DNA from: Pseudomonas asgharzadehiana
GTDB lineage: Bacteria; Pseudomonadota; Gammaproteobacteria; Pseudomonadales; Pseudomonadaceae
NCBI RefSeq assembly: GCF_019139815.1
Contig: NZ_CP077079.1
Coordinates: 3,162,001-3,226,000 of the forward strand
Direction: 5' to 3'
DNA length: 64,000 nt
The notes beneath the pieces were generated by a model, which searched no databases, was not told where the DNA came from, and worked only from the letters and a program-made list of their open reading frames with translations. The number at the start of each line of letters is the position of its first letter. Position 1 is the stretch's first letter. Shown piece by piece: positions 1 to 8,313 of this stretch. Both the position numbers and the translations under genes were made by a program.

Positions 1-2045
1 CCCTGTACCGGCGGCGGTGGGAAGATCGCCATGTAGGCTTCCTGGATGTTGCTGTACTGGCCGTTCAAGGCGCCGGCAATCGCACCGGCCGACATGCTCG
101 GGTCTTTACGCTCGTCGAACGGCTTGAGGGTCACGAACACGATGCCGCTGTTCGGGCTGTTGGTAAAACCGTTGATCGACAGGCCGGGGAACGCCACCGC
201 GCTGTCCACGCCCGGTTGTTTCAAGGCGATCTCGGACATGCGCTTGATCACGTCTTCGGTGCGGTCCAGGCTCGCGGCGTCCGGCAGTTGAGCGAAGGCC
301 ACCAGGTATTGCTTGTCCTGGGCCGGTACGAAACCGGTCGGGGTGTGGGCAAAGCCGAACCAGGTCAGCACCATCAGGCCGGCGTACAGGAACAGGGCGA
401 TGCCGCTGCCGCGAATCACTCGGCGTACGGTGCCGACATAACCGTGGCTGGCTTTCTCGAAGAAGCGGTTGAACGGACGGAACAACCAGCCGCCGAAAAT
501 CTTGTCGAGCACCTTGGAGAAGCGGTCCTTTGGCGCGTCGTGGCTGCGCAGCAACACGGCGGCCAGGGCAGGGGACAAGGTCAGCGAGTTGAAGGCCGAG
601 ATCACCGTGGAAATTGCGATGGTCAAGGCGAACTGTTTGTAGAACTGCCCGGTCAGGCCGCTGATGAAGGCCGCTGGGATGAACACCGCACACAGCACCA
701 ACGCGGTGGCGATGATCGGGCCGGTCACTTCGCTCATGGCTTTTTCAGTGGCCGGGAACGGTTCCAGGCCCAGCTCGATGTTACGTTCGACGTTCTCCAC
801 CACCACGATGGCGTCGTCCACCACGATACCGATGGCCAATACCAGGCCGAACAATGACAGGGCGTTGAGCGAAAAGCCGAACAGGTGCATGACCGCAAAC
901 GTACCGATCAACGATACCGGCACCGCCACCAACGGAATGATCGAGGCGCGCCAGGTTTGCAGGAACAGAATCACCACCAGCACCACCAGGATCAGTGCTT
1001 CAAACAGGGTGTGCACCACCGCTTCGATGGAACCCCGGACGAAGATGGTCGGGTCGTAGACGATGCTGAAGTCCATGCCTTGCGGGAAGCTCTTTTTCAG
1101 CTCTTCCATCTTGCCGCGCACTTCGTTGGAGATCTCGATAGCGTTGGAACCCGGCCGCTGGAAGATCGGGATCGCCACGGCCGGCTGATTGTTGAGCAAC
1201 GAACGCAGGGCGTATTGGCTGGAGCCCAGCTCCACCCGTGCGATGTCCTTGAGGCGGGTGATTTCACCGTTATCGCCGGCGCGAATAACGATGTTCTCGA
1301 ACTCTTCCTCAGTGACCAGGCGGCCTTGGGTATTCACCGACAACTGGAACGCGGTGGCATTCGGTGCGGGCGGCGCGCCCAGGGCACCGGCAGCCACCTG
1401 GCGGTTTTGTTCGCGAATGGCCGTTACCACATCGGTGGCGGTCAGGTTGCGCGAAGCGGTCTTGTTCGGGTCCAGCCATACACGCAGCGAGTAGTCGCCC
1501 ATGCCGAACAGCTGCACATCACCCACGCCCCCCAGGCGCGCCAACTCATCCTTGATATTGAGCAAGGCGTAGTTGGACAGGTAGAGCATGTCGTAACGCT
1601 GATCCGGGGAGGTCAAGTGCACCACCATGGTCAGGTCGGGGGAGGCCTTGTCCACGGTAATACCGATGCGGGTCACTTCCTCGGGCAGTTTTGGCTGCGT
1701 ACGGGTGACGCGGTTTTGTACCTGCACCTGTGCGTTGTCCAGGTCGGTACCCAGGGCGAAGGTGATGGTCAGGGTCAGCTTGCCATCGGCGGTCGACTGC
1801 GAGGACATGTACAGCATGTTCTCGACGCCGGTGATGGCCTGCTCAAGCGGGGCCGCCACGGTTTCACCGATGACCTTGGGGTTGGCGCCCGGGAAGTTGG
1901 CGCGTACCACGACGGTCGGCGGCACCACTTCCGGGTATTCGCTGATCGGCAATTGGAACAGCGAGATCGCGCCGGCGATCAGGATCAACAGCGAAAGTAC
2001 CGCTGCGAAGATCGGCCGCGAAATGAAGAACTTGGAAAAATTCAT
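1..2045 (-). CDS. mexF: RND efflux pump inner-membrane transporter MexF (3' end outside window)
   Basis: Inner-membrane proton/drug antiporter of the tripartite MexEF-OprN multidrug pump. About 681 N-terminal residues are visible of a family length near 1060; the C-terminal part lies beyond position 1. The start MNFSKFFISRPIFAAVLS, the first membrane helix, the porter-domain segment SEYPEVVPPTVVVRANFPG and the proton-relay helix with IGIVVDDAIVVVENVERN match MexF closely. The gene starts 15 bp downstream of mexE, so the two form one operon; oprN would be expected further left. The reading frame is intact throughout the visible part. The assignment as MexF rather than another RND member rests on recalled similarity along the whole visible length. 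Confidence 0.93.
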   Translation of the reverse strand, partial: MNFSKFFISRPIFAAVLSLLILIAGAISLFQLPISEYPEVVPPTVVVRANFPGANPKVIGETVAAPLEQAITGVENMLYMSSQSTADGKLTLTITFALGTDLDNAQVQVQNRVTRTQPKLPEEVTRIGITVDKASPDLTMVVHLTSPDQRYDMLYLSNYALLNIKDELARLGGVGDVQLFGMGDYSLRVWLDPNKTASRNLTATDVVTAIREQNRQVAAGALGAPPAPNATAFQLSVNTQGRLVTEEEFENIVIRAGDNGEITRLKDIARVELGSSQYALRSLLNNQPAVAIPIFQRPGSNAIEISNEVRGKMEELKKSFPQGMDFSIVYDPTIFVRGSIEAVVHTLFEALILVVLVVILFLQTWRASIIPLVAVPVSLIGTFAVMHLFGFSLNALSLFGLVLAIGIVVDDAIVVVENVERNIELGLEPFPATEKAMSEVTGPIIATALVLCAVFIPAAFISGLTGQFYKQFALTIAISTVISAFNSLTLSPALAAVLLRSHDAPKDRFSKVLDKIFGGWLFRPFNRFFEKASHGYVGTVRRVIRGSGIALFLYAGLMVLTWFGFAHTPTGFVPAQDKQYLVAFAQLPDAASLDRTEDVIKRMSEIALKQPGVDSAVAFPGLSINGFTNSPNSGIVFVTLKPFDERKDPSMSAGAIAGALNGQYSNIQEAYMAIFPPPPVQ

Positions 2046-2060
2046 CTTGAGTCGTATCCC

Positions 2061-3302
2061 TTAACCGCGTGGAGTCGCGACGCTGGCCAGCTTGGGCGCG
2101 GGTTTTTCCGGCGCCACTTGTTCCAGGTTGCTGGCTTCAAGCGCTTGTCGTTGTTGGGCCAAGGCGGCGAGGGTTTCCTTGCTGGCCATCGGGATGGTTT
2201 CCGGGGCGACCGGCGAGCCTGGGCGCACACGCTGCAGGCCCTTGACGATAATGGTGTCGTCCTTGTTCAGGCCGCTGCGCACGATGCGCAAACCTTCGAT
2301 CTTCGGCCCCAGCTCTACCGAGCGATACGCCGGCTTGTCGCCGTCCATCACCAGCACGAACTTCTTGCCCAGGTCGGTGCCCACGGCTTCGTCGTTGATC
2401 AGCACGGCGGAGTAGGTGCCGCTGCCCACCAACTTGAGGCGCGCATACAGGCCTGGGGTGTATTCGCCCTTGCTGTTATCGAACACCGCGCGCCCACGGA
2501 TGGTGCCGGTGGCCGGGTTGACCTGGTTGTCGACGAAGTTCATTTGGCCCAGGTGCGGGTTGCCGGTTTCGTTCGACAGGCCCAGGTACACCGGGGTGGT
2601 GGCGCCACGACGGCCCTGGCGGGCCAACTCGGTGTACTTGAGGAACACGCGCTCATCGGCGTCGAAGTAGGCGTAGACCTTGTCGGTGGAGACCACGCTG
2701 GTCAGCGCGGTGGTATCGGCGGTCACCAGGTTGCCGGCGGTGATTTCGGCACGGCTGACGCGGCCGCTGATCGGCGCGGTCACGCGGGTGAAGCTCAGGT
2801 TCAGCTTGGCCAGGTCCAACTGCGCCTGGATCCCGGCGACGGCGGCGCGGGCCTCCTGGGCGGCGGTGGTGCGCGAGTCGGCCAGTTCGGCGGAGATCGC
2901 ATTGCTCTGGCGCAGGCGTTCGCCACGCTGGGCTTCGTTGTCGCTGCGGGTGGCAGCGGCTTTGGTCTGGGCAAGCTGGGCTTCAAGGCGGCGCACTTCA
3001 GCCTGGAACGGACGCGGGTCAATCTGGAACAGCAGGTCGCCTTTCTTGACCAAAGCGCCTTCAGTGAAAGCGACTTGGTCAATCTGGCCGGAAACCCGTG
3101 GGCGGATCTGTACGGTTTCCGGTGCTTCCAGGCGCCCGGTGAACTCGTCCCACTCATTGACCGGTTGCTCCAGCACCTTGGCCACGCTGACTTTGGCCGC
3201 CGGCATGGCGGCCGCTTGTTCCGGGGTCTTGCCGCACGCGCTCATCACCACCACGGCCAAAATCGCCAGGGGGAAGCGCAAATGTTTGAGTGACTGTTCC
3301 AT
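2061..3302 (-). CDS. mexE: RND efflux periplasmic adaptor lipoprotein MexE
   Basis: Membrane-fusion subunit that links the MexF transporter to the outer-membrane channel. 413 residues from the chosen start MEQSLKHLRFPLAIL; in-frame ATGs lie 3 and 13 codons upstream, but family members begin at MEQSLKH. A lipoprotein signal is visible (hydrophobic stretch then VVMSAC, Cys about residue 23). It is followed by the lipoyl/coiled-coil hairpin (VQIRPRVSGQIDQVAF ... FTRVTAPISGRVSRAEI) and the beta-barrel domain. First gene of the mexEF operon and probably under MexT control through the site listed at 3379-3402. Confidence 0.93.
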   Translation of the reverse strand: MEQSLKHLRFPLAILAVVVMSACGKTPEQAAAMPAAKVSVAKVLEQPVNEWDEFTGRLEAPETVQIRPRVSGQIDQVAFTEGALVKKGDLLFQIDPRPFQAEVRRLEAQLAQTKAAATRSDNEAQRGERLRQSNAISAELADSRTTAAQEARAAVAGIQAQLDLAKLNLSFTRVTAPISGRVSRAEITAGNLVTADTTALTSVVSTDKVYAYFDADERVFLKYTELARQGRRGATTPVYLGLSNETGNPHLGQMNFVDNQVNPATGTIRGRAVFDNSKGEYTPGLYARLKLVGSGTYSAVLINDEAVGTDLGKKFVLVMDGDKPAYRSVELGPKIEGLRIVRSGLNKDDTIIVKGLQRVRPGSPVAPETIPMASKETLAALAQQRQALEASNLEQVAPEKPAPKLASVATPRG

Positions 3303-3378
3303 GAGGTGCATCCGCCAATGTATTTGAGATGGGCGGATCATGCGCGGGGACGCGGTATGTCACGAATCGAATGAAGCA

Positions 3379-3402
3379 AAGGTAACTATCATTCGGAATG
3401 AT
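3379..3402 (-). promoter_or_regulatory. MexT-type nod box upstream of mexE
   Basis: Read on the minus strand, 3402 to 3379 gives ATCA-N5-AATGAT-N4-ACCTT. The MexT consensus as I recall it is ATCA-N5-GTCGAT-N4-ACYAT, so the spacing is exact, the first block is perfect and the other two are partial matches. The left part (3387-3403) is also a perfect 8-bp inverted repeat around one central base, which fits a LysR-type ATC-N9-GAT core. It sits 77-100 bp upstream of the mexE start. Confidence 0.6.
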
Positions 3403-3560
3403 ATAAGCACGGGATGAGCCCTCTAGCCTGGGGCTTTCGTTAGGGTGCTATCGATGGCCGTGATAGCAATACCGACGAAGCAGGGGGGCCTGGCGGCCGA
3501 GCTTACTCCTGTGACGCCCTGATAGCCGACACATATCTGGCTCACGGGTAGAGATCCAAA

Positions 3561-3645
3561 TGTAGGAGGGGGCTTGCTCCCGATGGCAGTGGGTCAGGAA
3601 CGGATGCATTCACTGACACGCCCTCATCGGGAGCAAGCTGCCTGC
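3561..3645. repeat. Inverted pair of REP sequences (REPIN-like)
   Basis: A 14-base arm at 3572-3585 (GCTTGCTCCCGATG) recurs as its exact reverse complement at 3625-3638, separated by 39 bases. The sequence (TGTAGGAGGGGGCTTGCTCCCGAT) is of the kind of the extragenic palindromes scattered through P. fluorescens-group genomes. It lies just past the cheB stop codon, where transcripts of the chemosensory operon end, so it may also act as a transcript-end structure. Confidence 0.75.
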
Positions 3646-3657
3646 GCCACGGGCGGT

Positions 3658-4740
3658 TTACTTATGCAAAATCGCCTGGTGAATATCCTGCAACGCCATG
3701 ATGCGCTGGGCGGCATTGAGTTTGATGGCTTCCTTGGGCATGCCGAACACCACGCAACTGGCTTCGTCCTGGGCCACCGTGGCGGCTCCGGCGTCGAGCA
3801 TTTCCTTGAGGCCGCGGGCGCCGTCGTCGCCCATGCCGGTCATGATGATGCCCGTGGCGTTCTTGCCGGCAAACTTGGCCACCGAGCGAAACAGCACATC
3901 GACGGAGGGGCGGTGCCGGTTGACCAGCGGCCCGTCGATGACCTGGGCGTGATAGAAGGCGCCGCTGCGGGTGACCATCAGGTGCTTGCCGCCAGGGGCG
4001 ATCAGCGCAAGGCCGGGGAGTATGCGGTCGTTGTTGCGGGCTTCGCGCACCTCGATCTGGCACACGCTGTTGAGGCGCTCGGCAAATGACGCGGTGAATT
4101 TCTCCGGCATGTGCTGCACGATCACCATGCCTGGGCACACCCTGGGCAGCGCCGTGAGTACCGCTTCCAGCGCTTGAGTGCCGCCGGTGGAGGTGCCGAT
4201 GGCGACGATGCGTTCGGTGGTCTGCGCCATGGCCTGGCCGTTGGCGGCGGGCAGGATCGCGTCGGCACTGAGTTTGCCCGCCGGTGCGGGGGCGGGTGTC
4301 AGCCGTGCGCTGCGCTTGCCCAGGTTCTTGACGTTGGAATGGGCCGCCGCGCGGATCGCGGCGACCAATTCCGGCGCCGACTCGATCAGGAAATTTTTCA
4401 AGCCCGTGGTGGGTTTGGTGATGACTTCCACCGCGCCGGCCGACAGCGCCTGCAGGGAGGTCTCCGCGCCTTTTTGGGTCAGTGAGGAGCAGATCACCAC
4501 CGGCGTCGGCCGCTCGCTCATGATTTTGCGCAGAAAAGTGATGCCGTCCATGCGCGGCATTTCCACGTCCAGCACGATCACATCCGGCCATTCCCGGGCG
4601 AGTTTGTCCATGGCGAAGATCGGGTCGGAGGCCGCGCCCATGACGTGGATGTCCGGCGTGTCGTTGAAGATCGCCAGCAGCACCTGGCGTACCACGGCCG
4701 AGTCATCGACCAGCAATACACTGATTTTTTTGGAAGGCAT
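3658..4740 (-). CDS. cheB: CheB protein-glutamate methylesterase
   Basis: Response regulator and methylesterase that demethylates and deamidates chemoreceptors in the cytoplasm. 360 residues: receiver domain with D12-D13 acid pair and phospho-acceptor D58 ([13 protein letters not shown]), a proline/alanine-rich linker about 140-170, then the esterase domain with nucleophile S184 in GTSTGG, H210 in VQHMPEKF and the GMGDDGARG Asp near residue 305. The start chosen is the ATG before [13 protein letters not shown]; longer open frame upstream overlaps cheD and lacks receiver sequence. Last gene of the chemosensory operon, 4 bp after cheD. Confidence 0.96.
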   Translation of the reverse strand: MPSKKISVLLVDDSAVVRQVLLAIFNDTPDIHVMGAASDPIFAMDKLAREWPDVIVLDVEMPRMDGITFLRKIMSERPTPVVICSSLTQKGAETSLQALSAGAVEVITKPTTGLKNFLIESAPELVAAIRAAAHSNVKNLGKRSARLTPAPAPAGKLSADAILPAANGQAMAQTTERIVAIGTSTGGTQALEAVLTALPRVCPGMVIVQHMPEKFTASFAERLNSVCQIEVREARNNDRILPGLALIAPGGKHLMVTRSGAFYHAQVIDGPLVNRHRPSVDVLFRSVAKFAGKNATGIIMTGMGDDGARGLKEMLDAGAATVAQDEASCVVFGMPKEAIKLNAAQRIMALQDIHQAILHK

Positions 4741-4744
4741 GGTT

Positions 4745-5233
4745 TTAACGTTTTCCCATTGGTTGATGCCGGACCCAGACGTTGCCGTTCCACAGGTCGA
4801 ACACAATAGTGCGATAGCCGGTACTGCCCATGTCCTGGGCCGTGAGGTGCAAATCATGGCGCTCGGCGAGGGCCAGCGCCGCGAGGACGTTCAGGCTGGC
4901 CACATTGCGCGCCGGCAGGTACACCTGCGTGGGGAACATCTCGCCGCCGCCGAACACCTTTACCTGATAATCCTGTGGCCGCGTGCCGTGGGCGTGCGCG
5001 TGTTGAAGCAGCAGCTCCAGCGCTTCGTCACCGTATTTGCCATCCAGTGGCTGATCAACCCGCATGCGCGCCGGCAACATGAAATGGCACATGCCGCCGA
5101 TCAACCGTTGCGGGTGCCAGAAGGTGAACGCCACGCAGGATCCCAACAGCGTGCGCAGGCGTGTCGGCCGCGTCACAAAGCTGACCTGGCCTGGCGCCAG
5201 GACCACCTCGGCGGCATCGACCGGCTTTTTCAT
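4745..5233 (-). CDS. cheD: CheD chemoreceptor glutamine deamidase
   Basis: Deamidates specific glutamines in chemoreceptors and, in some species, works with a CheC phosphatase; no CheC is present here. 162 residues. The catalytic pair is visible: C33 in [11 protein letters not shown] and H50 in GGMCHFML, with the 17-residue spacing known for CheD; a GGGEMF glycine motif follows. The first four bases of the following gene order are shared with cheR (overlap 5230-5233), so the two are translationally coupled. Confidence 0.94.
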   Translation of the reverse strand: MKKPVDAAEVVLAPGQVSFVTRPTRLRTLLGSCVAFTFWHPQRLIGGMCHFMLPARMRVDQPLDGKYGDEALELLLQHAHAHGTRPQDYQVKVFGGGEMFPTQVYLPARNVASLNVLAALALAERHDLHLTAQDMGSTGYRTIVFDLWNGNVWVRHQPMGKR

Positions 5234-6039
5234 GGCTTGCGGTAAATCGACGGCGCCACCAGCTTCAAGGTGTCGTTCACACCGTTGAGGCTTTCGGAGT
5301 GACTGATGATGAAGTGGCCGCCGGGTTTAAGCTGCGGCAACAAGCGCGCAACCACTTGGCGCTTGGTCTGCTGGTCGAAGTAGATCATCACGTTGCGCAG
5401 GAAAATCACATCGAACTCACCAAGGCCGGGCAACGGTTCGTTCAGGTTGACCTGCACGAAGCTCACGCGGTTGCGCAGGCTCTTGTCGATCAGGAAGGTG
5501 CCTTCCTGGCGGCCGATACCTTTGAGGCAGTACTTGGTCAGCAGCGGCTGGGGCAGGGTGCCGGCGCGCTCCATCGAATAATGCCCGGTGCGCGCCTTGG
5601 CCAGTACCTGGGTGCTGATGTCCGAGCCGATCACTTCCCAGGGCGTGGTGCCCAGCGCCTCGGCCAGGGTCATCGCCAGGCTGTAGGGTTCTTCGCCCGA
5701 TGAGCTGGCCGCGCTCCATACGCGAAACACTTTGCCTGGCGCGGCCCTGGGCAATACCTGCTGGCGCAGAAAGTCAAAGTGCTTGGGTTCGCGAAAAAAG
5801 TAGGTCTCATTGGTGGTCAGCAGGTCCAGCGCGACTTGCAGCTCGCCCTGGCGCTGGTCACTCATGATCAGTTGGAAATAATCCCCATAGCTCTGCAGCT
5901 CATAGTGCTTTAGGCGCTTGGACAGGCGCCCGGCCACCAGGGCTTTCTTGGCCGACGACAGGTTGATGCCTGCCGCACGGTACAGCCAGGATTGGAACTG
6001 ACCGAATTCACGGTCGTTGAGCGAGGCGGTGTCTGCCAT
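5230..6039 (-). CDS. cheR: CheR chemotaxis protein methyltransferase
   Basis: Transfers methyl groups from S-adenosylmethionine to receptor glutamates. 269 residues, the usual length. The N-terminal helical domain (residues about 1-70) is followed by the Rossmann SAM-binding domain, with FRVWSAASSSGEEPYSLA as the glycine-rich/acidic loop and DVIFLRNVMIYFD as the NPPY-equivalent region. The upstream GAGG lies 9 bases before the ATG. No C-terminal TPR extension is present. Confidence 0.95.
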   Translation of the reverse strand: MADTASLNDREFGQFQSWLYRAAGINLSSAKKALVAGRLSKRLKHYELQSYGDYFQLIMSDQRQGELQVALDLLTTNETYFFREPKHFDFLRQQVLPRAAPGKVFRVWSAASSSGEEPYSLAMTLAEALGTTPWEVIGSDISTQVLAKARTGHYSMERAGTLPQPLLTKYCLKGIGRQEGTFLIDKSLRNRVSFVQVNLNEPLPGLGEFDVIFLRNVMIYFDQQTKRQVVARLLPQLKPGGHFIISHSESLNGVNDTLKLVAPSIYRKP

Positions 6040-6048
6040 GATCGAGCC

Positions 6049-6588
6049 TCAACGCGCGTCGAGGTCGAGCGCCGGCGCCTGGGCGCTTTCGGCCAGGCTG
6101 GACATCTCATCGATAGACAGCACTTTGTTCACCTCCAGCACAATCACGAACTTGCCATCGACCTTGGCCATGCCACCGATAAAGTCGGCGCGAATCCGCG
6201 CGCCGAAGCTGGGCGGCGGCTCGATCTGCGCCGCCGGGATCTCCTGCACGGCAGAGACCGTGTCCACCAGCAGCCCAATGTCCTGGTGCGGGCCATCGTC
6301 AGTGCTGGCTTCGATGATGATGACGCAGGAGCGCCGGGTAATCGACGAGTTAGCCCGGCCAAAACGCGCCGACAGGTCAACCACCGGCACCACGGCGCCG
6401 CGCAGGTTGATCACGCCGCGCACGAACGCGGGCATCATCGGCACCACGGTCAGGCTGCCGTATTCGATGATTTCCTTGATGCCCAGAATGCCGATGGCGA
6501 ACATCTCGCCGCCAAGCATGAAGGTCAGGTATTGCGCATCCTCATCGGCCGCAACCACGGCCTGCCGGGTAGTCATTACTGCACCCAT
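6049..6588 (-). CDS. cheW: CheW coupling protein
   Basis: SH3-like adaptor that couples chemoreceptors to the kinase CheA. 179 residues from the ATG at 6588, chosen because AGGGAG stands 7 bases upstream; a longer frame (to 6612) lacks a ribosome site. Core signature: YLTFMLGGEMFAIGILGIKEI, VINLRGAVVPVVDL and IGLLVDTVSAV. It carries about 15 extra residues at each end relative to minimal CheW proteins. It lies between cheR and the MCP gene. Confidence 0.93.
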   Translation of the reverse strand: MGAVMTTRQAVVAADEDAQYLTFMLGGEMFAIGILGIKEIIEYGSLTVVPMMPAFVRGVINLRGAVVPVVDLSARFGRANSSITRRSCVIIIEASTDDGPHQDIGLLVDTVSAVQEIPAAQIEPPPSFGARIRADFIGGMAKVDGKFVIVLEVNKVLSIDEMSSLAESAQAPALDLDAR

Positions 6589-6624
6589 GTCATTCTCCCT
6601 GTGAGCCCGCATTGAGGGTTGCCA

Positions 6625-8283
6625 TCAGAAACGGGTGAATTCCGATTCGTCCGGGGCGCTGGCCATGTTGTAGGCGAAGGCTTTGCGCGGGGCCTGCGGG
6701 GCCGGGCGCGGTGGCTGACGGCTGGGCTTGCTGCCCGGGCTGTCGGGGTTGCTGTTTTGCACCACGGCCTTCGGGGCGGAGTCGAGCACGAAAAAGCTCA
6801 TCGCTTGTTGCAGTTGCTCGGCCTGGCTGCTCATTTCTTCGGCGGTGGCGGCCAGTTCCTCGCTGCTGGAGGCGTTCTGCTGGGTCACTTGGTTGAGCTG
6901 GGTCATGGCCGTGTTGATCTGCGCGACACCGGCGGCCTGTTCCTCGGAGGCGGCACTGATTTCCTGCACCAGGTCGGAGGTCTTGTTGATCGAGGGCACC
7001 ATTTCGTCGAGCAACTTGCCGGCTTTTTCGGCCATGTCCACGCTGCTGGACGACAACTCGCCGATTTCCTGGGCGGCCACCTGGCTGCGCTCCGCCAGTT
7101 TGCGCACTTCGGCGGCCACCACGGCAAAGCCTTTGCCGTGCTCGCCGGCCCGCGCGGCCTCGATGGCGGCGTTGAGCGCCAGCAGGTTGGTCTGGTAGGC
7201 AATGTCATCGATGATGCTGATGCGCTGGGCGATTTTCTTCATCGCCACCACGGTTTGCTGCACCGACTCGCCGCCGTCGGTGGCTTCTTTGGCGGCCTTG
7301 CTGGCCATGCCATCGGTGACCTTGGCGTTTTCGGTGTTCTGGTTGATGCTCGCGCTCATCTGCTCCACCGACGCGCTGGTTTCCTCGACGCTGGCGGCCT
7401 GTTCGCTGGTGGCCTGGCTCATCGACTGCGCGGTGGCGCTGACTTGCTCCGAGGCGCTGGCCAGGTTGTCGGCGGCGTTGCGCACTTCGCCGATGATATG
7501 CGCGAGCTTGCCGACCATATCGCGCATGGCGTTGAGCACCATGCCGGTTTCATCCTTCGAGCCGGGCGCGATGGGCGCAGTGAGATTGCCTTCGGCCAAT
7601 TGTTCGGCGGCGGTCGCGGCCAGTCGCAGCGGGCGCGAAATAATCCGCGCGATGAACAGGGCCAGGCCCAGGCCGATCAGCAGCGCCGCGCCCAGTACCA
7701 CGATGATCAACAGGCGTGATTCTTCATACAGCACCGAGCCCCGGTCACCGGCTACCGTGGCGCCGGCATCGTTGAGTTCGACCATTTTCTGCAGGCGGTT
7801 GGTCAACTCATCGAAGTGCGTCTTGGATTCGCCGCGCAGCAGGGCGCGCGCCTGGGCTTCCTGGTTCTGCCGGGACAGCTCCAGCAATTGCTGGCTGGCC
7901 GCGAGGTAAGCGTTCCAGGCGCTTTTCACTCCGGCCAGCAACTGACGGTCTTCGTCGTTCGACAGCAGTTGTTCGTAGGTGTCCAGCCGGGTTTCGAACT
8001 GCTGGCGCGCTTCCACTGCTTCGCGCTCGGCCTGGGCTTTCTCCTCGGCCACTTCGGTACTGATATTGCGGTTTTCCTTCAGCCGGTAGTTGGCGGCAAA
8101 AAAGCGCATGCCGGCCGCCGCGCGCATCGACGGCATCCAGTTGCCCCGGATCTCCTGCGCCGCATGGTTGACGGCGCCCAGTTGGAGGATGGCGAACGCG
8201 CCCATCCCCGCCGTGAGCGCCAGGACCACCAGGAATGAGCTGATCAACTTGGTGGAAATTTTAAGATCGTAGAACCATTTCAT
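6625..8283 (-). CDS. Methyl-accepting chemotaxis protein with 4-helix-bundle sensor
   Basis: Transmembrane chemoreceptor, 552 residues. TM1 about 11-33, a helical periplasmic sensor (about 35-190, resembling the 4HB_MCP family, with [17 protein letters not shown]), TM2 about 193-215, HAMP ([20 protein letters not shown]), then the cytoplasmic hairpin whose tip reads [33 protein letters not shown]. The final five residues EFTRF fit the x-aromatic-x-x-aromatic pattern of CheR/CheB tethering pentapeptides. The ligand cannot be told from sequence. Located between cheA and cheW and presumably one of the two receptors dedicated to this pathway. Confidence 0.95.
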   Translation of the reverse strand: MKWFYDLKISTKLISSFLVVLALTAGMGAFAILQLGAVNHAAQEIRGNWMPSMRAAAGMRFFAANYRLKENRNISTEVAEEKAQAEREAVEARQQFETRLDTYEQLLSNDEDRQLLAGVKSAWNAYLAASQQLLELSRQNQEAQARALLRGESKTHFDELTNRLQKMVELNDAGATVAGDRGSVLYEESRLLIIVVLGAALLIGLGLALFIARIISRPLRLAATAAEQLAEGNLTAPIAPGSKDETGMVLNAMRDMVGKLAHIIGEVRNAADNLASASEQVSATAQSMSQATSEQAASVEETSASVEQMSASINQNTENAKVTDGMASKAAKEATDGGESVQQTVVAMKKIAQRISIIDDIAYQTNLLALNAAIEAARAGEHGKGFAVVAAEVRKLAERSQVAAQEIGELSSSSVDMAEKAGKLLDEMVPSINKTSDLVQEISAASEEQAAGVAQINTAMTQLNQVTQQNASSSEELAATAEEMSSQAEQLQQAMSFFVLDSAPKAVVQNSNPDSPGSKPSRQPPRPAPQAPRKAFAYNMASAPDESEFTRF

Positions 8284-8313
8284 CGGGGAACCTCCATGGA
8301 AATTGCAAATGCT

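Larger units (their letters stand above)
3303..3657. other. Intergenic region mexE / cheB
   Basis: About 355 bp without a gene. It holds the mexE promoter side with the MexT-like box at 3379-3402 and, next to the cheB stop codon, the REP inverted pair at 3561-3645. Nothing else with coding character was seen on either strand. Confidence 0.7.

Noticed and set aside
885..3293. 802-codon open frame on the plus strand across mexE and mexF
   Set aside because: It is antisense to two well-identified genes and is rich in His/Gln/Arg/Gly as expected from the mirror of GC-rich codons. No domain is recognisable.
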